Program-made: the position numbers and the translations under genes
Notes under the pieces: model-generated
The model's database searches: none
What the model was told of the DNA's origin: nothing
The model's input: the letters and a program-made list of their open reading frames with translations, nothing else
DNA from: Blastococcus sp. HT6-4
GTDB lineage: Bacteria > Actinomycetota > Actinomycetes > Mycobacteriales > Geodermatophilaceae
Length of the DNA: 64,000 bases
Assembly (NCBI RefSeq): GCF_039679125.1
Contig: NZ_CP155551.1
Span: forward strand, 1,364,001 to 1,428,000
Direction: 5' to 3'
Shown here: in pieces, positions 50,489 to 58,750 of the stretch
Position numbering within the stretch: the stretch's first letter is position 1
Layout: the number at the start of each line of letters is the position of its first letter

Positions 50489-50913
50489 GCGCCTATCGTC
50501 TCCCGCCGGGGTCGCCGTCGTCACGTCTGGGACCGATCAACGGAAGAAGTCGTGTCGGGCGCTGTCGCGGCAGGACGACCGTCGTGGTTCGCGCACGCAG
50601 TCGTGCGACCCGCCCGTCATGCCCTACGCTTCCGCCTGCGGCGCCCCGACACGACGGGTGCCGCCCCGGTGCCCGGCCACGACGGCCGGACGGCGGGCGT
50701 GCCGGGCGACAGCGAGAGGGGTGACATGACCGGGGTGCGGGTGGTTCTCCCGCTGGTCGTGTCCGCCGCAGGCTCGCGCCCGCCCGGTTGCCGCCCGGCT
50801 CGGCGTTCTCCAGGTGGTCCCGTGACGCGTCCCCGCGCGGCCGGCGGCTCGACAGGGCACCATCCACCCCACATCAGGTCAGCAGCAGGACCACCTATGG
50901 AGGAGCAGCAGGG
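50489..50913. other. 425-base divergent control region of aceE and DUF3052 gene
   Basis: No convincing gene lies here. A plus frame from an ATG at 50727 would end in ATGA at the DUF3052 start, but its codon use and composition are unlike real genes. The stretch must hold promoters for both neighbours; I cannot pick -35/-10 pairs with confidence. Confidence 0.4.
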
Positions 50914-51333
50914 ATGAGCGTCGACAGCGCCGGCATGGCGGCCCGGCTGGGCATCAAGCCGGGCATGGTCGTGCAGGAGCTCGGCTGGAGCGAGGACGCC
51001 GACGAGGACCTGCGCGACTCGATCATCGAGGCCTCCGGCAGCGAGATGGTCGACGAGGACACCGACGAGGTGGCCGACGTCGTCGTCCTCTGGTGGCGCG
51101 AGGACGACGGCGACCTGTTCGACGCCCTCACCGACGCGCTGACCTCGCTGGCCGACGAGGGCGTCGTCTGGCTGCTGGTGCCCAAGTCGGGCCGGCCCGG
51201 GCACGTCGAGCCCGGTGACGTCACCGAGGTGGCGCCGACGGCGGGTTTGTCGCAGACCAGCAGCATCTCGGCGGCCAAGGACTGGTCGGGCATCCGGCTG
51301 GTCACGCCGAAGGCCGCACGCAGCCGTCGCTGA
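50914..51333 (+). CDS. DUF3052 protein
   Basis: The 139-residue acidic protein matches DUF3052: RLGIKPGMVVQELGWSEDAD, EDTDEVADVVVLWWREDDGDLFDALTDAL, VWLLVPKSG and QTSSISAAKDWSGIRLV. Its function is unknown. The homologue in M. tuberculosis lies between ahpE and aceE, the same position as here. The ATG has AGCAGGG upstream and ATG at 50898 is a possible longer start in another frame only. Confidence 0.85.
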   Translation: MSVDSAGMAARLGIKPGMVVQELGWSEDADEDLRDSIIEASGSEMVDEDTDEVADVVVLWWREDDGDLFDALTDALTSLADEGVVWLLVPKSGRPGHVEPGDVTEVAPTAGLSQTSSISAAKDWSGIRLVTPKAARSRR

Positions 51334-51376
51334 ACCCGCCGCGCGGCGCGGCACGCCGGTGCGGCACGATCGCGGC

Positions 51377-51838
51377 ATGACGCTCTCCGTCGGCGACCGC
51401 GCCCCCGAGTTCAGCCTTCCCGACCAGGACAAGCAGGTCGTCTCCCTCGCCGACCTGCGGGGCACGCCCGTGCTGCTGGTCTTCTACCCGTTCGCCTTCT
51501 CCGGCATCTGCACCGGTGAGCTGTGCCAGCTGCGCGACGAGCTGGCCGCCTACACCGACGCCGGGGTGAAGGTGCTGGCGATCAGCACCGACCCCGTGTT
51601 CAGCCTCAAGGCGTTCAAGGCGCAGGAGGGCTTCGACTTCCCGCTGCTGTCCGACTTCTGGCCGCACGGCGCCACGGCGCAGGCCTACGGCGTCTTCAAC
51701 GAGAAGGCCGGCATGGCCGTCCGCGGCACCTTCCTGGTCGACGCAGAGGGCGCCATCGCCTTCGCCGAGGTCAACGGGCCCGGCGACGCCCGCGAGCAGT
51801 CCGGGTGGAAGGACGCGGTCGCGAAGCTCGCGGCCTGA
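51377..51838 (+). CDS. ahpE: Peroxiredoxin AhpE
   Basis: The 153-residue enzyme equals mycobacterial AhpE in length and motifs: peroxidatic Cys45 in FAFSGICTGELC, FPLLSDFWPHGA, AQAYGVFNEKAG and RGTFLVDAEG. AhpE reduces peroxides and is recycled by mycoredoxin and mycothiol. A further Cys50 is present in this protein five residues after the peroxidatic one, which the M. tuberculosis protein, as I recall, does not have. It is 43 bases downstream of the DUF3052 gene. Confidence 0.92.
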   Translation: MTLSVGDRAPEFSLPDQDKQVVSLADLRGTPVLLVFYPFAFSGICTGELCQLRDELAAYTDAGVKVLAISTDPVFSLKAFKAQEGFDFPLLSDFWPHGATAQAYGVFNEKAGMAVRGTFLVDAEGAIAFAEVNGPGDAREQSGWKDAVAKLAA

Positions 51839-51882
51839 GCACCGACCGGCCACAGGGCCCGGGGCAATACCCTGGGCCCGCG

Positions 51883-51954
51883 GGGCGCGTAGCTCAGCGG
51901 TAGAGCTCTCGCCTTACAAGCGAGCGGTCGCAGGTTCGAACCCTGTCGCGCCCA
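51883..51954 (+). tRNA. tRNA-Val (TAC)
   Basis: Cloverleaf: acceptor GGGCGCG/CGCGCCC with discriminator A, D-arm GCTC/GAGC, anticodon stem CTCGC/GCGAG with loop CTTACAA giving anticodon TAC, T-arm GCAGG-TTCGAAC-CCTGT. CCA is not encoded. It lies 44 bases after ahpE and just before a long hairpin. Confidence 0.95.
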
Positions 51955-51991
51955 CCCCTGCTGCCCGGCCGGACCCACGGTGCGTGGGAGC

Positions 51992-52048
51992 CGAACCATG
52001 CGAACTCGTGGCGATCGATCGTCGATGGCCACGAGTTCGCATGGTTCG
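51992..52048. terminator. 21-bp perfect hairpin after tRNA-Val
   Basis: Arm 51992-52012 pairs without mismatch with 52028-52048. The 15-base loop can itself add five pairs (ATCGA/TCGAT) after one mismatch, leaving a 3-base tip. It stands between the tRNA and the stop (52059) of the convergent hydrolase gene. No U-run follows. The left arm contains a direct repeat CGAAC-CATG-CGAAC. A two-way terminator fits, though the stem is much longer than needed. Confidence 0.7.
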
Positions 52049-52058
52049 AGTGGCCCGG

Positions 52059-52862
52059 TCAGGCGGCGCCGACGTCCGCGGCGGCCGCGGTGCGGGGCTC
52101 GGCCGGCTTGGGGAAGGCGGGGCGGAGGAAGGCCGGCGCCTTGAACGGCGTCCAGGTGCCCTCCGGCTGGGCCAGCCGGTCGGCGATCGCCCAGAGCGCG
52201 GCCGGGTGGTGCCCGATCCCCAGGTGGCTGGCGGTCACGGCGATGTTCTCGCAGCGCTCGCCCGGCAGGTTCAGGCAGGTCTGCCAGTGCACGATGCCGT
52301 CGTAGTGCGAGTAGATCGACGTCGCGGGCACCGGCAGCGGGCAGCCCTCGGGCTCCAGCGGGAACTGGCGCTTCTCCACGTGCAGGTGCGCGTAGCGGTC
52401 GAACGCCTTGGTGGCCCGGGTCTGGCTGTGCCGCTCGATGCGGAACGGGCTGCCGAGGGTGATCACCTGGCGCACCTGGTCGGGGCACTGCCGGGCGAGG
52501 TCGCGGGCGAAGATGCCGCCCAGGCTCCAGCCGATCACCGTCACCTCGCGGCCGTAGCGGCCGTGCAGGTAGTCGAGCTTGTCGCGCAGGCCGTTGACGC
52601 AGGTGGCGGTCGGGCCGATGTTGCGGCCCAGCCCCCAGCCGTGCACCCGGTAGTCGAGCCGCCGGAGCGTGGCGCGGAGGACGCGGGTGGAGGAGTCGTC
52701 GGCGAGCAGGCCGGGGAGGACCAGCACCGGGTGCCCGTCGCCCTTGGGCAGCCGCTGCGCGAGCGGCCGGGCCGCCAGGTAGAGGCCGAAGTCGGCGAAC
52801 GCCCGTCCCGGCTCGCTCAGATAGAGCGGGAGTGCGGGACCGTCACCCTGCTGTCGTGCCAC
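52059..52862 (-). CDS. Lipase-like alpha/beta hydrolase, paralogue of the gene at 12936
   Basis: The 267-residue protein has HPVLVLPGLLADD, nucleophile Ser113 in VIGWSLGGIFARDLA, VRQVITLGSPF, an Asp in YSHYDGIVHWQT and a His in TASHLGIGHHP. It matches the 12936-13709 product along its length. GTG at 52862 has AGGAGG six bases upstream. No signal peptide is apparent. The C-terminal tail is Ala/Glu-rich. Lipid ester substrates are likely from the family. Confidence 0.8.
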   Translation of the reverse strand: MARQQGDGPALPLYLSEPGRAFADFGLYLAARPLAQRLPKGDGHPVLVLPGLLADDSSTRVLRATLRRLDYRVHGWGLGRNIGPTATCVNGLRDKLDYLHGRYGREVTVIGWSLGGIFARDLARQCPDQVRQVITLGSPFRIERHSQTRATKAFDRYAHLHVEKRQFPLEPEGCPLPVPATSIYSHYDGIVHWQTCLNLPGERCENIAVTASHLGIGHHPAALWAIADRLAQPEGTWTPFKAPAFLRPAFPKPAEPRTAAAADVGAA

Positions 52863-53078
52863 GTCGTCCTCCTGGATGCCGCCCGATGGTGGATGGGCTC
52901 TACCAAGATGAGGTCTGGCTCACACGTGCCGGTCGGGTACGCGCGGGCACATGTTGCCGAATCGTGTCCTGGGTCATATCGGACGTGTGCGTTCCATCGG
53001 GCGTGTCGGCGGAGACCGGACTGCGCCCGCTGGCACCACGTGCCACCGTACGGACGATCACCTTCGAGAGGAGAACCG

Positions 53079-53990
53079 ATGGCCGACGGCGGCATGCCGG
53101 GACGCAGTTGCACCGTGGACCTCGACGGTCCGGTGCACTTCGTCGACTTCGGCGGTCCGGACGACGGCCCGGCGGTCGTGCTCGTGCACGGCCTGGGCGG
53201 GTCGCACCTGAACTGGGACCTCTTCGCCCCGCTGATCGCCCGGCACGCACGGGTGTGGGCGATCGACCTGCCCGGCTTCGGCCGCAGCGAGCCCGGCGAC
53301 CGGACGGCCAGCGTGACGGCCAACGTGGCGGTGCTGCACCGGTTCCTCACCGAGGTGGTGGGGGAGCCGGCGGTGCTCGTCGGCAACTCGATGGGCGGGA
53401 TGATCTCGATCCTCGAGGCCGGTGAGCGCCCGGAGGGGGTCTCCGGCCTCGTGCTGCTCGACCCCGCCGTCCCCGGGCCGCGTCGCGCGCTGGACCCCCT
53501 GGTCGCGGTCACCTTCGTGCTCTACGCGGTGCCCTTCGTCGGCGAGCGGTTCCTCCTGTGGCGGCGGCAGCGCCACTCGGCGCTCGCCCGGGTGCGCGAG
53601 ATGCTCACGCTGTGCGGGGTCGACCCCGACCAGGTGCCGCCGGAGGTGGTCGAACGGTCGGTCGGCCTGCTGGAGGAGCGTCGCGACGTCGAGGGCATGG
53701 ACCGCGCCTTCCTCGCCGCGGCCCGTTCCCTGCTGCGCGTGCTGGCCGATCCGCGCCGCTACCGGCAGGCCATGGCGTCGATCGAGCTGCCCGTCCTCCT
53801 GGTCCACGGCGACCGCGACCGGCTCGTCCCCGTGGCGGCGGCCCGGGACATCGCCCGCCGGCACCCGGCATGGCGCTACATCGAGTGGTCCGGCGGGGGG
53901 CACGTGCCCCAGCTGCAGGAGCCGGCGCGGCTGGCGGCCGAGGTGCTCGACTGGATGCGGGAGTCGGCGCTGACGCGCTCCCCGGCCTAG
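53079..53990 (+). CDS. Alpha/beta fold hydrolase
   Basis: The 303-residue hydrolase has VVLVHGLGGSHLNW, nucleophile Ser104 in VGNSMGGMIS, Asp in HGDRDRLVPV and His in GGGHVPQLQEP. The Asn before the serine is seen in C-C bond hydrolases of the MhpC/BphD type, but this alone does not fix the reaction. GAGAGGAG precedes the ATG. It diverges from the lipase-like gene and overlaps the stop of the convergent synthase gene by four bases. Confidence 0.78.
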   Translation: MADGGMPGRSCTVDLDGPVHFVDFGGPDDGPAVVLVHGLGGSHLNWDLFAPLIARHARVWAIDLPGFGRSEPGDRTASVTANVAVLHRFLTEVVGEPAVLVGNSMGGMISILEAGERPEGVSGLVLLDPAVPGPRRALDPLVAVTFVLYAVPFVGERFLLWRRQRHSALARVREMLTLCGVDPDQVPPEVVERSVGLLEERRDVEGMDRAFLAAARSLLRVLADPRRYRQAMASIELPVLLVHGDRDRLVPVAAARDIARRHPAWRYIEWSGGGHVPQLQEPARLAAEVLDWMRESALTRSPA

Positions 53991-55885
53991 CCGTCGCGAC
54001 CACGACGGTGTCGTCCGTGGTCAGGAGCGACGTCGCGCAGCAGTTCCCGCGTGAGGCCGCTGAGCACATCCAACCCGTCAGGGGACAGCAGGGACTCCAG
54101 GTGGAACTGCACCGAGGCGAAGCCCTCTCCTCGCAGCGCATGGATCTCCCCGGTGCCCGGCTCGGCGGCGAGCAGCACCCCGGGGAGCCCTGACGGCGCG
54201 GCGACGGCGGCGAAGGTGTTGTAGTAGCCGACCCGCACTCGTCGGCCGTACAGGTCGATGCTGCGTTGCGTCCCCTGGTGCGGCACCGGCAGCGGTTCGA
54301 CGGCCAGGCCGAGCTGAGCGGCGAGCACTTGGTGGCTGAGACAGACCGCGAGAAGCGGCCGGCCGCTGGCCCGGCGCCGGCGCACCAGAGCGTGGAGGGC
54401 GGCGATCCGGGGATCGCCCAGGTCGCGCGGGTCACCCGGCCCGGGGCCGGCGACCAGCAGGTCGGCGGCGTCGTACGGGGCGACGGCGTCCCAGCGGCGC
54501 ACCCTCGCGGTCATCCCCAGTCGGCGGAGCAGGTGCGCCAGCATCTGGGTCCACCCGTCCTGGGCGTCGACCACAAGGGCGCTGCGGCCCGCCAGGGCGG
54601 CGTCCGGCCGGTCGTGCTGCGGTGTCGCCCAGAAGGGGGCGAGGCGCTCGTTGCGCCGGGAGAGCGCCTCGGCGACCCCCGTTCGGTCGGTCAGGAGGGG
54701 GACCGGTCGGTGCTCCGGCGCGGGCAGCACGCCCAGGGCGCGCAACACGCCGGCCGCCTTCGCGTGGGTCTCGGCCGTCTCGGCGACCGGGTCCGAATGC
54801 CGCACCAGGGTCGCCCCGACCGGCACCCGCACCGTGCCGGAGGGCTCCAGGTACGCCGTCCGGATGAGGATGGGTGCGTCCAGCGTCCGTACCCCGGCGT
54901 CATCCTGTCCGATCAGCGCGAGCACGCCGGCGTAGTGGCCGCGGCCGGTCACCTCGTGGCGGGCGATCACCCGGGCGGCGTTCTCCACCGGTGACCCGGT
55001 GACGGTGGGCGCGAACATCGTCTCGCGCAGCACGTCGCGCACGTCGAGGTCGCTGTGCCCGCGCAGCAGGTACTCGGTGTGGGCCAGAGCGCTCATCTGC
55101 CGCAACCGCGGACCGACCACCTGCCCGCCGCGGGAGCACACCCGGCTCATCATCTTGAGCTCCTCGTCGACCACCATGAAGAGCTCCTCGACCTCCTTGT
55201 CATCGGCCAGGAAGGCGAGCAGCCCCTCGGCCGTCGGGCCCGACGGCGGGAAGCGGTAGGTGCCGCTGATCGGGTTCATCACCACCTCGCCAGCGACACA
55301 GCTGACGTGGCGCTCCGGGGTGGCCCCGACCATGGTGAGGTCGCCGGCGTGCAGGGCGAAGGCCCAGTAGGCGCCCGGTTCACCGATCAGCAGCCGGCGC
55401 AGCACCCTCAGCGCCGTGGTCGCCGGGGGCGCCGAGGCGGTGGAGACGTGGTCACGGCGCAGCACGAAGTTGGCGCCCTCGCCCCGGCCGATCTCCTGCT
55501 CCACCACGCGCTCGACCAGGGCGGCGTAGTCGTCGTCGTCGACGCTGAAGTCACCACCGTGCACTCCGGGGTCCTCGTCGGGCAGCAGGTCGAGCGCCTC
55601 CTCCAGCGTCAGCACCTCGGCGTCGCTCACCACCAGGCAACGCAGCGGCGCGCCGTCGTCGTGACAGACGAAGCCGCGCTCGGCCACCTGGCGGTAGGGG
55701 ACGGCGGCGAGCACCCGGTGGCCCGGAGACCCGGTGGCCGGTTCGGGCAGGGGGATGTCGGCGAGCCGTTCGACGTCGATGACGTCGCCGGTCAGCACCT
55801 CTACCCCGGCGCCACCGGCGCGTCGCAGGACGGCGAAGGGTTGCGCGTCGGGATCGTGGAGCAGGTGGGGGAGCAGGCGGGGCAC
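53987..55885 (-). CDS. Fused anthranilate / ADIC synthase (TrpEG/PhzE-like)
   Basis: Residues about 110-390 form a chorismate-using synthase (VVMNPISGTYRFPPSGP, FMVVDEELKMMSRVC, APTVTGSPVENAARVI) and residues about 433-620 a glutamine amidotransferase with the triad Cys515 (CLSHQVL), His595 and Glu597 (QFHLES). The 632-residue length and motifs match PhzE, which makes 2-amino-2-desoxyisochorismate for phenazines, and also the fused anthranilate synthases of Streptomyces. No other phz gene is present, and a Trp-Trp leader lies upstream, so anthranilate synthesis for tryptophan is my preferred reading. GTG at 55885 follows GGAGG. Confidence 0.87.
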   Translation of the reverse strand: MPRLLPHLLHDPDAQPFAVLRRAGGAGVEVLTGDVIDVERLADIPLPEPATGSPGHRVLAAVPYRQVAERGFVCHDDGAPLRCLVVSDAEVLTLEEALDLLPDEDPGVHGGDFSVDDDDYAALVERVVEQEIGRGEGANFVLRRDHVSTASAPPATTALRVLRRLLIGEPGAYWAFALHAGDLTMVGATPERHVSCVAGEVVMNPISGTYRFPPSGPTAEGLLAFLADDKEVEELFMVVDEELKMMSRVCSRGGQVVGPRLRQMSALAHTEYLLRGHSDLDVRDVLRETMFAPTVTGSPVENAARVIARHEVTGRGHYAGVLALIGQDDAGVRTLDAPILIRTAYLEPSGTVRVPVGATLVRHSDPVAETAETHAKAAGVLRALGVLPAPEHRPVPLLTDRTGVAEALSRRNERLAPFWATPQHDRPDAALAGRSALVVDAQDGWTQMLAHLLRRLGMTARVRRWDAVAPYDAADLLVAGPGPGDPRDLGDPRIAALHALVRRRRASGRPLLAVCLSHQVLAAQLGLAVEPLPVPHQGTQRSIDLYGRRVRVGYYNTFAAVAAPSGLPGVLLAAEPGTGEIHALRGEGFASVQFHLESLLSPDGLDVLSGLTRELLRDVAPDHGRHRRGRDG

Positions 55886-55940
55886 GGGGTCCTCCAGGGG
55901 AGATGACCGCCGTCCGAGTCAACCCGTGGAGAGCACGAAC

Positions 55941-55962
55941 GGCTGCCTCGGAGGAGGCAGCC
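55941..55962 (-). terminator. Attenuator terminator hairpin of the synthase leader
   Basis: GGCTGCCTC and GAGGCAGCC form a 9-base perfect stem with a 4-base loop, 56 bases before the synthase start and about 31 bases after the leader-peptide stop. A GAGGC segment at the end of the leader frame (55991-55995) can pair with the GCCTC of this stem instead, giving a possible antiterminator. The U-run is weak, as usual in high-GC genomes. Confidence 0.6.
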
Positions 55963-55993
55963 GCGGACGTTCAGGAGTGTGCGGATGGGCGCC

Positions 55994-56032
55994 TCAGCAG
56001 GCGCGCCACCAGGTCAGCTGAGCCGTGTGCAC
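55994..56032 (-). CDS. Putative Trp leader peptide VHTAQLTWWRAC
   Basis: A 12-codon frame with tandem TGG TGG codons (56006-56011) and a TGA stop lies in the leader of the fused synthase gene. GTG at 56030-56032 is one start; GTG at 56050 gives an 18-residue peptide ending the same way. Clear ribosome sites are lacking. Trp leader peptides with two or three Trp codons followed by a terminator control trpE-type genes in Streptomyces and relatives. Ribosome stalling at the Trp codons would spare the downstream hairpin. Confidence 0.6.
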   Translation of the reverse strand: MHTAQLTWWRAC

Positions 56033-56115
56033 GTCGGCACTGTAGGGCACCGGCTGCCACGCACGCCAGCACCCGCACCGCCCGTCGGCCGCTCACCCCG
56101 TCGGCCAGCGCGCCG

Positions 56116-57150
56116 TCAGCCCCGGGAGCGGAGCGTGTCCCGCAACGCCTCGAGACCGGTGTAGCGCGGCTGCCAGCCGAGCTCCTGCCGGGCCCGTGTC
56201 GTGTCCATGATCGCCGGGCGGCCGGCCGCCTCGATCCACTCGGCCACCGGCGGCAGGAACGGCAGCCGCGCCACCGCCCGGGCCGCCGCCTGGGCGGGGG
56301 CGGCCGGTAGCGGGACGGGGATCGCGCCGAACTCCCGGGCCACGTCGGCGGCGGTCAGCACGCCGTCGCCGGCGATGTTGTAGGCCCCGGGCGGGCCGGC
56401 CCCGACGACGCAGAGCTGCAGCGCCCGGCCGACGTCCTCCTCGTGCACGAACTGCATCGGCAGCCGCGGCACGAACACCGGCACGGGAACCGGCAGTCGG
56501 CGCGGCCGGCCGAACAGCGCGCGCCCCAGCGGCGCCAGCGGGCCCGGCAGCACGTCCTTGCCGCCGATCGCGTTGGGGCCGAGGACGACCGGGGGCCGCA
56601 GCAGGTAGAGGGCGAGCTCGGGGTGGTCGGCCGCCTCCCGGTCGAGCAGCGACTCGAGCTCGGCCTTCTCCTGGGCGTAGAAGAGCCGGCCGGCCGGGCG
56701 GGTCGGCCAGTCCTCGCCGATCCGCGCGGGGTTGTCGGCGTGGAAGCCGTACGCGGCGACGGAGGAGGCGTAGACGAACCTCCGGGCGCCCACCCCGGCG
56801 GCGGCGCGGAAGACGTTCAGCGTGCCGTCCACGTTGATCGCGCGCGTGGTCTCCCGGGAGGCGTTGCCGGTGATGAGGAAGGCCAGGTGCACGACGACGT
56901 CGGCACCCTGGAAGGCCTCCCGCAACGCGTCGGGGTCGCGCACGTCGCCCCGCCGGTACTCCATCTTCGTCCAGCCCCGCCCGGCCGGGTCGAACGGACG
57001 GCGCGCGATGCCGATGATCCGGTCGACGCGGTCGTCGTCCTGGAGGAGAGGGACCAGCCCGGCGCCGAAGGTGCCGGTGGGCCCGGTGACGGCGACGGTC
57101 AGCCCGCGGGCCCCGCCGCCGGTGGTCGTCCGCTTCTTCGCCGGGCTCAC
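56116..57150 (-). CDS. NAD-dependent epimerase/dehydratase (extended SDR)
   Basis: The 344-residue SDR has the nucleotide fold VAVTGPTGTFGAGLVPLL (about 18-35), DVVVHLAFL, SSVAAYG and the active-site YAQEK (YxxxK), followed by LRPPVVLGPN and a substrate domain with FVHEEDVGRALQL. GTG at 57150 overlaps the stop of the WS/DGAT gene (GTGA), so it is coupled to it. A role in making or altering an alcohol or sterol-like acceptor lipid is possible; UDP-sugar epimerases share the fold but usually are more strictly conserved. Confidence 0.83.
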   Translation of the reverse strand: MSPAKKRTTTGGGARGLTVAVTGPTGTFGAGLVPLLQDDDRVDRIIGIARRPFDPAGRGWTKMEYRRGDVRDPDALREAFQGADVVVHLAFLITGNASRETTRAINVDGTLNVFRAAAGVGARRFVYASSVAAYGFHADNPARIGEDWPTRPAGRLFYAQEKAELESLLDREAADHPELALYLLRPPVVLGPNAIGGKDVLPGPLAPLGRALFGRPRRLPVPVPVFVPRLPMQFVHEEDVGRALQLCVVGAGPPGAYNIAGDGVLTAADVAREFGAIPVPLPAAPAQAAARAVARLPFLPPVAEWIEAAGRPAIMDTTRARQELGWQPRYTGLEALRDTLRSRG

Positions 57151-58604
57151 CGGGTGGCTGCCCGGGCGGTGGACTTCGTGCCCGTCGGCTGCGGGACGTC
57201 GGGGGTGGCCTGCTCGGCCCGGGCGTGCTCGAGCAGTTCCTCGATGCCGCGCCGGATGCCCCCGGAGAGCACATCGACGTCGGGGAAGGCGTCGAAGTCG
57301 GCGTTGAGACCGAAGGTCATGGTGTCCAGGTAGCTGAAGATCCCGATCGAGCAGCGGATGCCACCGGCGATCGGCACGTAGGCGTGCGCCGAGCACATCC
57401 GCTTGCCCAGCACGTACAGCGGGACCCGCGGGCCGGGCACGTTGGTGGTCACGGCCTGGCACCAGGACTGCCCGGCCTGCATGCCCGCCCGCACCCCGAG
57501 GGAGAGCATGCTGGGGGCCACGAAGTCGCCCATCGCGATGATCGACGGGACGTCGACGGCCTGCATCGCCCTCTTGTACTCGTCCATCTGACCGCGGATG
57601 GACCGGAGCCGGGACACCGGATCGGGTTGGCCGACGGGCAGGTCGACGAAGACGGCGGAGACCTGGTTGTCCAGCGAGCCGCGCCGGCTCGCCGAGCGGA
57701 CCGACACCGGCACCATCGAGCGCACCACGAGCTTGTCCGAGGACAGCTCGCCGCGGCCCTGGAGGAGGTCGCGGAAGCCCTTGGTGATCGCGGTGAGGAT
57801 GACGTCGTTGACCGTGCCGCCCAGCGCCGTGCGCACCTCCTTGAACTCCGCGAGGCTGCCCTGCGTCCACGCCCAGCGCCGGTGCGGGCCGATGGACCCG
57901 TTCAGCGACCGGGCGGTGGGGGTGATCGCCTGCTTGGCCAGCGAGGGCACCGTCCCGGCCAGCGTGCGGCCGGTCTCGGTGAGGCCGCGCGCGTTGCGCA
58001 GGGCGGCGCCGACGCCCGGCAGGCCGGTCAGGGTGCGCAGCGGTGCGGTCGCCGCGTCGGTGAGCGCCCCCGCCACGAGCGCCGCCGACGACGGGTCGCG
58101 CCGCGGGGTCCAGTCACGCGGCTCGGCGTGGGTGGCGTCGGGGTCGAGGTCGAACATCAGCTGCATCAGGTCGGTGCCGGCGACGCCGTCGACCATGCAG
58201 TGGTGGACCTTGGAGATGAGCGCCCAGCGGCCGTCGGCCAGGCCCTCCACGAGCCACAGCTCCCACAGCGGCTTGGCCATGTCCAGGCGCTGACCCAGCA
58301 CCCGGCCGGCCAGGTTGCGCAGCTGCTCGTCGCCGCCCGGCGAGGGCACGGCGGTGTGCCGGACGTGGTAGAGGATCTGGAAGTGCGGGTCGTCGACCCA
58401 CATGGGTCGGCCGAGCTGCAGCGGGACCTCGCGCACCCGCTGGCGGTACCTGGGCACCCGGGGCAGCTTGCTCAGCAGCAGCCGCACCACGTCGCCGTAG
58501 CTGGGGGCCGGGCCTTCGAACACCGCCACCGATCCCACGTGCATCGGGGTGTTCTCGCTCTCGGCGAAGTAGAAGCCACTGTCGAGGGCACTCATGCGGT
58601 CCAT
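57147..58604 (-). CDS. Wax ester synthase / diacylglycerol acyltransferase (WS/DGAT)
   Basis: The 485-residue enzyme transfers acyl-CoA to alcohols or diacylglycerol to make storage lipid. The catalytic HHCMVDG (134-140) is intact, as are PLWELWLVEGL, GGTVNDVILTAITKGFR, NVPGP and IRCSIGIFSYLD. ATG at 58604 follows GAGGAG at six bases. The coupled epimerase downstream suggests a two-gene lipid operon. Confidence 0.9.
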   Translation of the reverse strand: MDRMSALDSGFYFAESENTPMHVGSVAVFEGPAPSYGDVVRLLLSKLPRVPRYRQRVREVPLQLGRPMWVDDPHFQILYHVRHTAVPSPGGDEQLRNLAGRVLGQRLDMAKPLWELWLVEGLADGRWALISKVHHCMVDGVAGTDLMQLMFDLDPDATHAEPRDWTPRRDPSSAALVAGALTDAATAPLRTLTGLPGVGAALRNARGLTETGRTLAGTVPSLAKQAITPTARSLNGSIGPHRRWAWTQGSLAEFKEVRTALGGTVNDVILTAITKGFRDLLQGRGELSSDKLVVRSMVPVSVRSASRRGSLDNQVSAVFVDLPVGQPDPVSRLRSIRGQMDEYKRAMQAVDVPSIIAMGDFVAPSMLSLGVRAGMQAGQSWCQAVTTNVPGPRVPLYVLGKRMCSAHAYVPIAGGIRCSIGIFSYLDTMTFGLNADFDAFPDVDVLSGGIRRGIEELLEHARAEQATPDVPQPTGTKSTARAATR

Positions 58605-58750
58605 GTCTCGCTCCTCGCCGCCCCGTCGCGCTGCTCGGACGGGGCCATCGCACGTCCGTCGGATGGCCGCCTGCGCCAGCGCCGTCAGGTGGACGGCTGA
58701 CAGATCGTGTGGCGGCGACCACATTCAGGGGTGCCCCGGTCACGGGTGGG

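Noticed and set aside
47831..50917. Very long open frame on the plus strand opposite aceE
   Set aside because: It mirrors the aceE codons in a high-GC genome, has low-complexity Val/Gly/Arg-rich protein and no motif; aceE on the other strand is certain.
50727..50917. Small plus-strand frame ending in ATGA at the DUF3052 start, with GAGAGGGG before it
   Set aside because: Attractive overlap and ribosome site, but rare codons and Pro/Arg/Gly-rich product look non-coding; kept only as a possible leader.
53987..55885. Phenazine biosynthesis cluster
   Set aside because: Only the PhzE-like gene is present; no phzD, phzF, phzB or phzG nearby, and the Trp leader argues for tryptophan metabolism.
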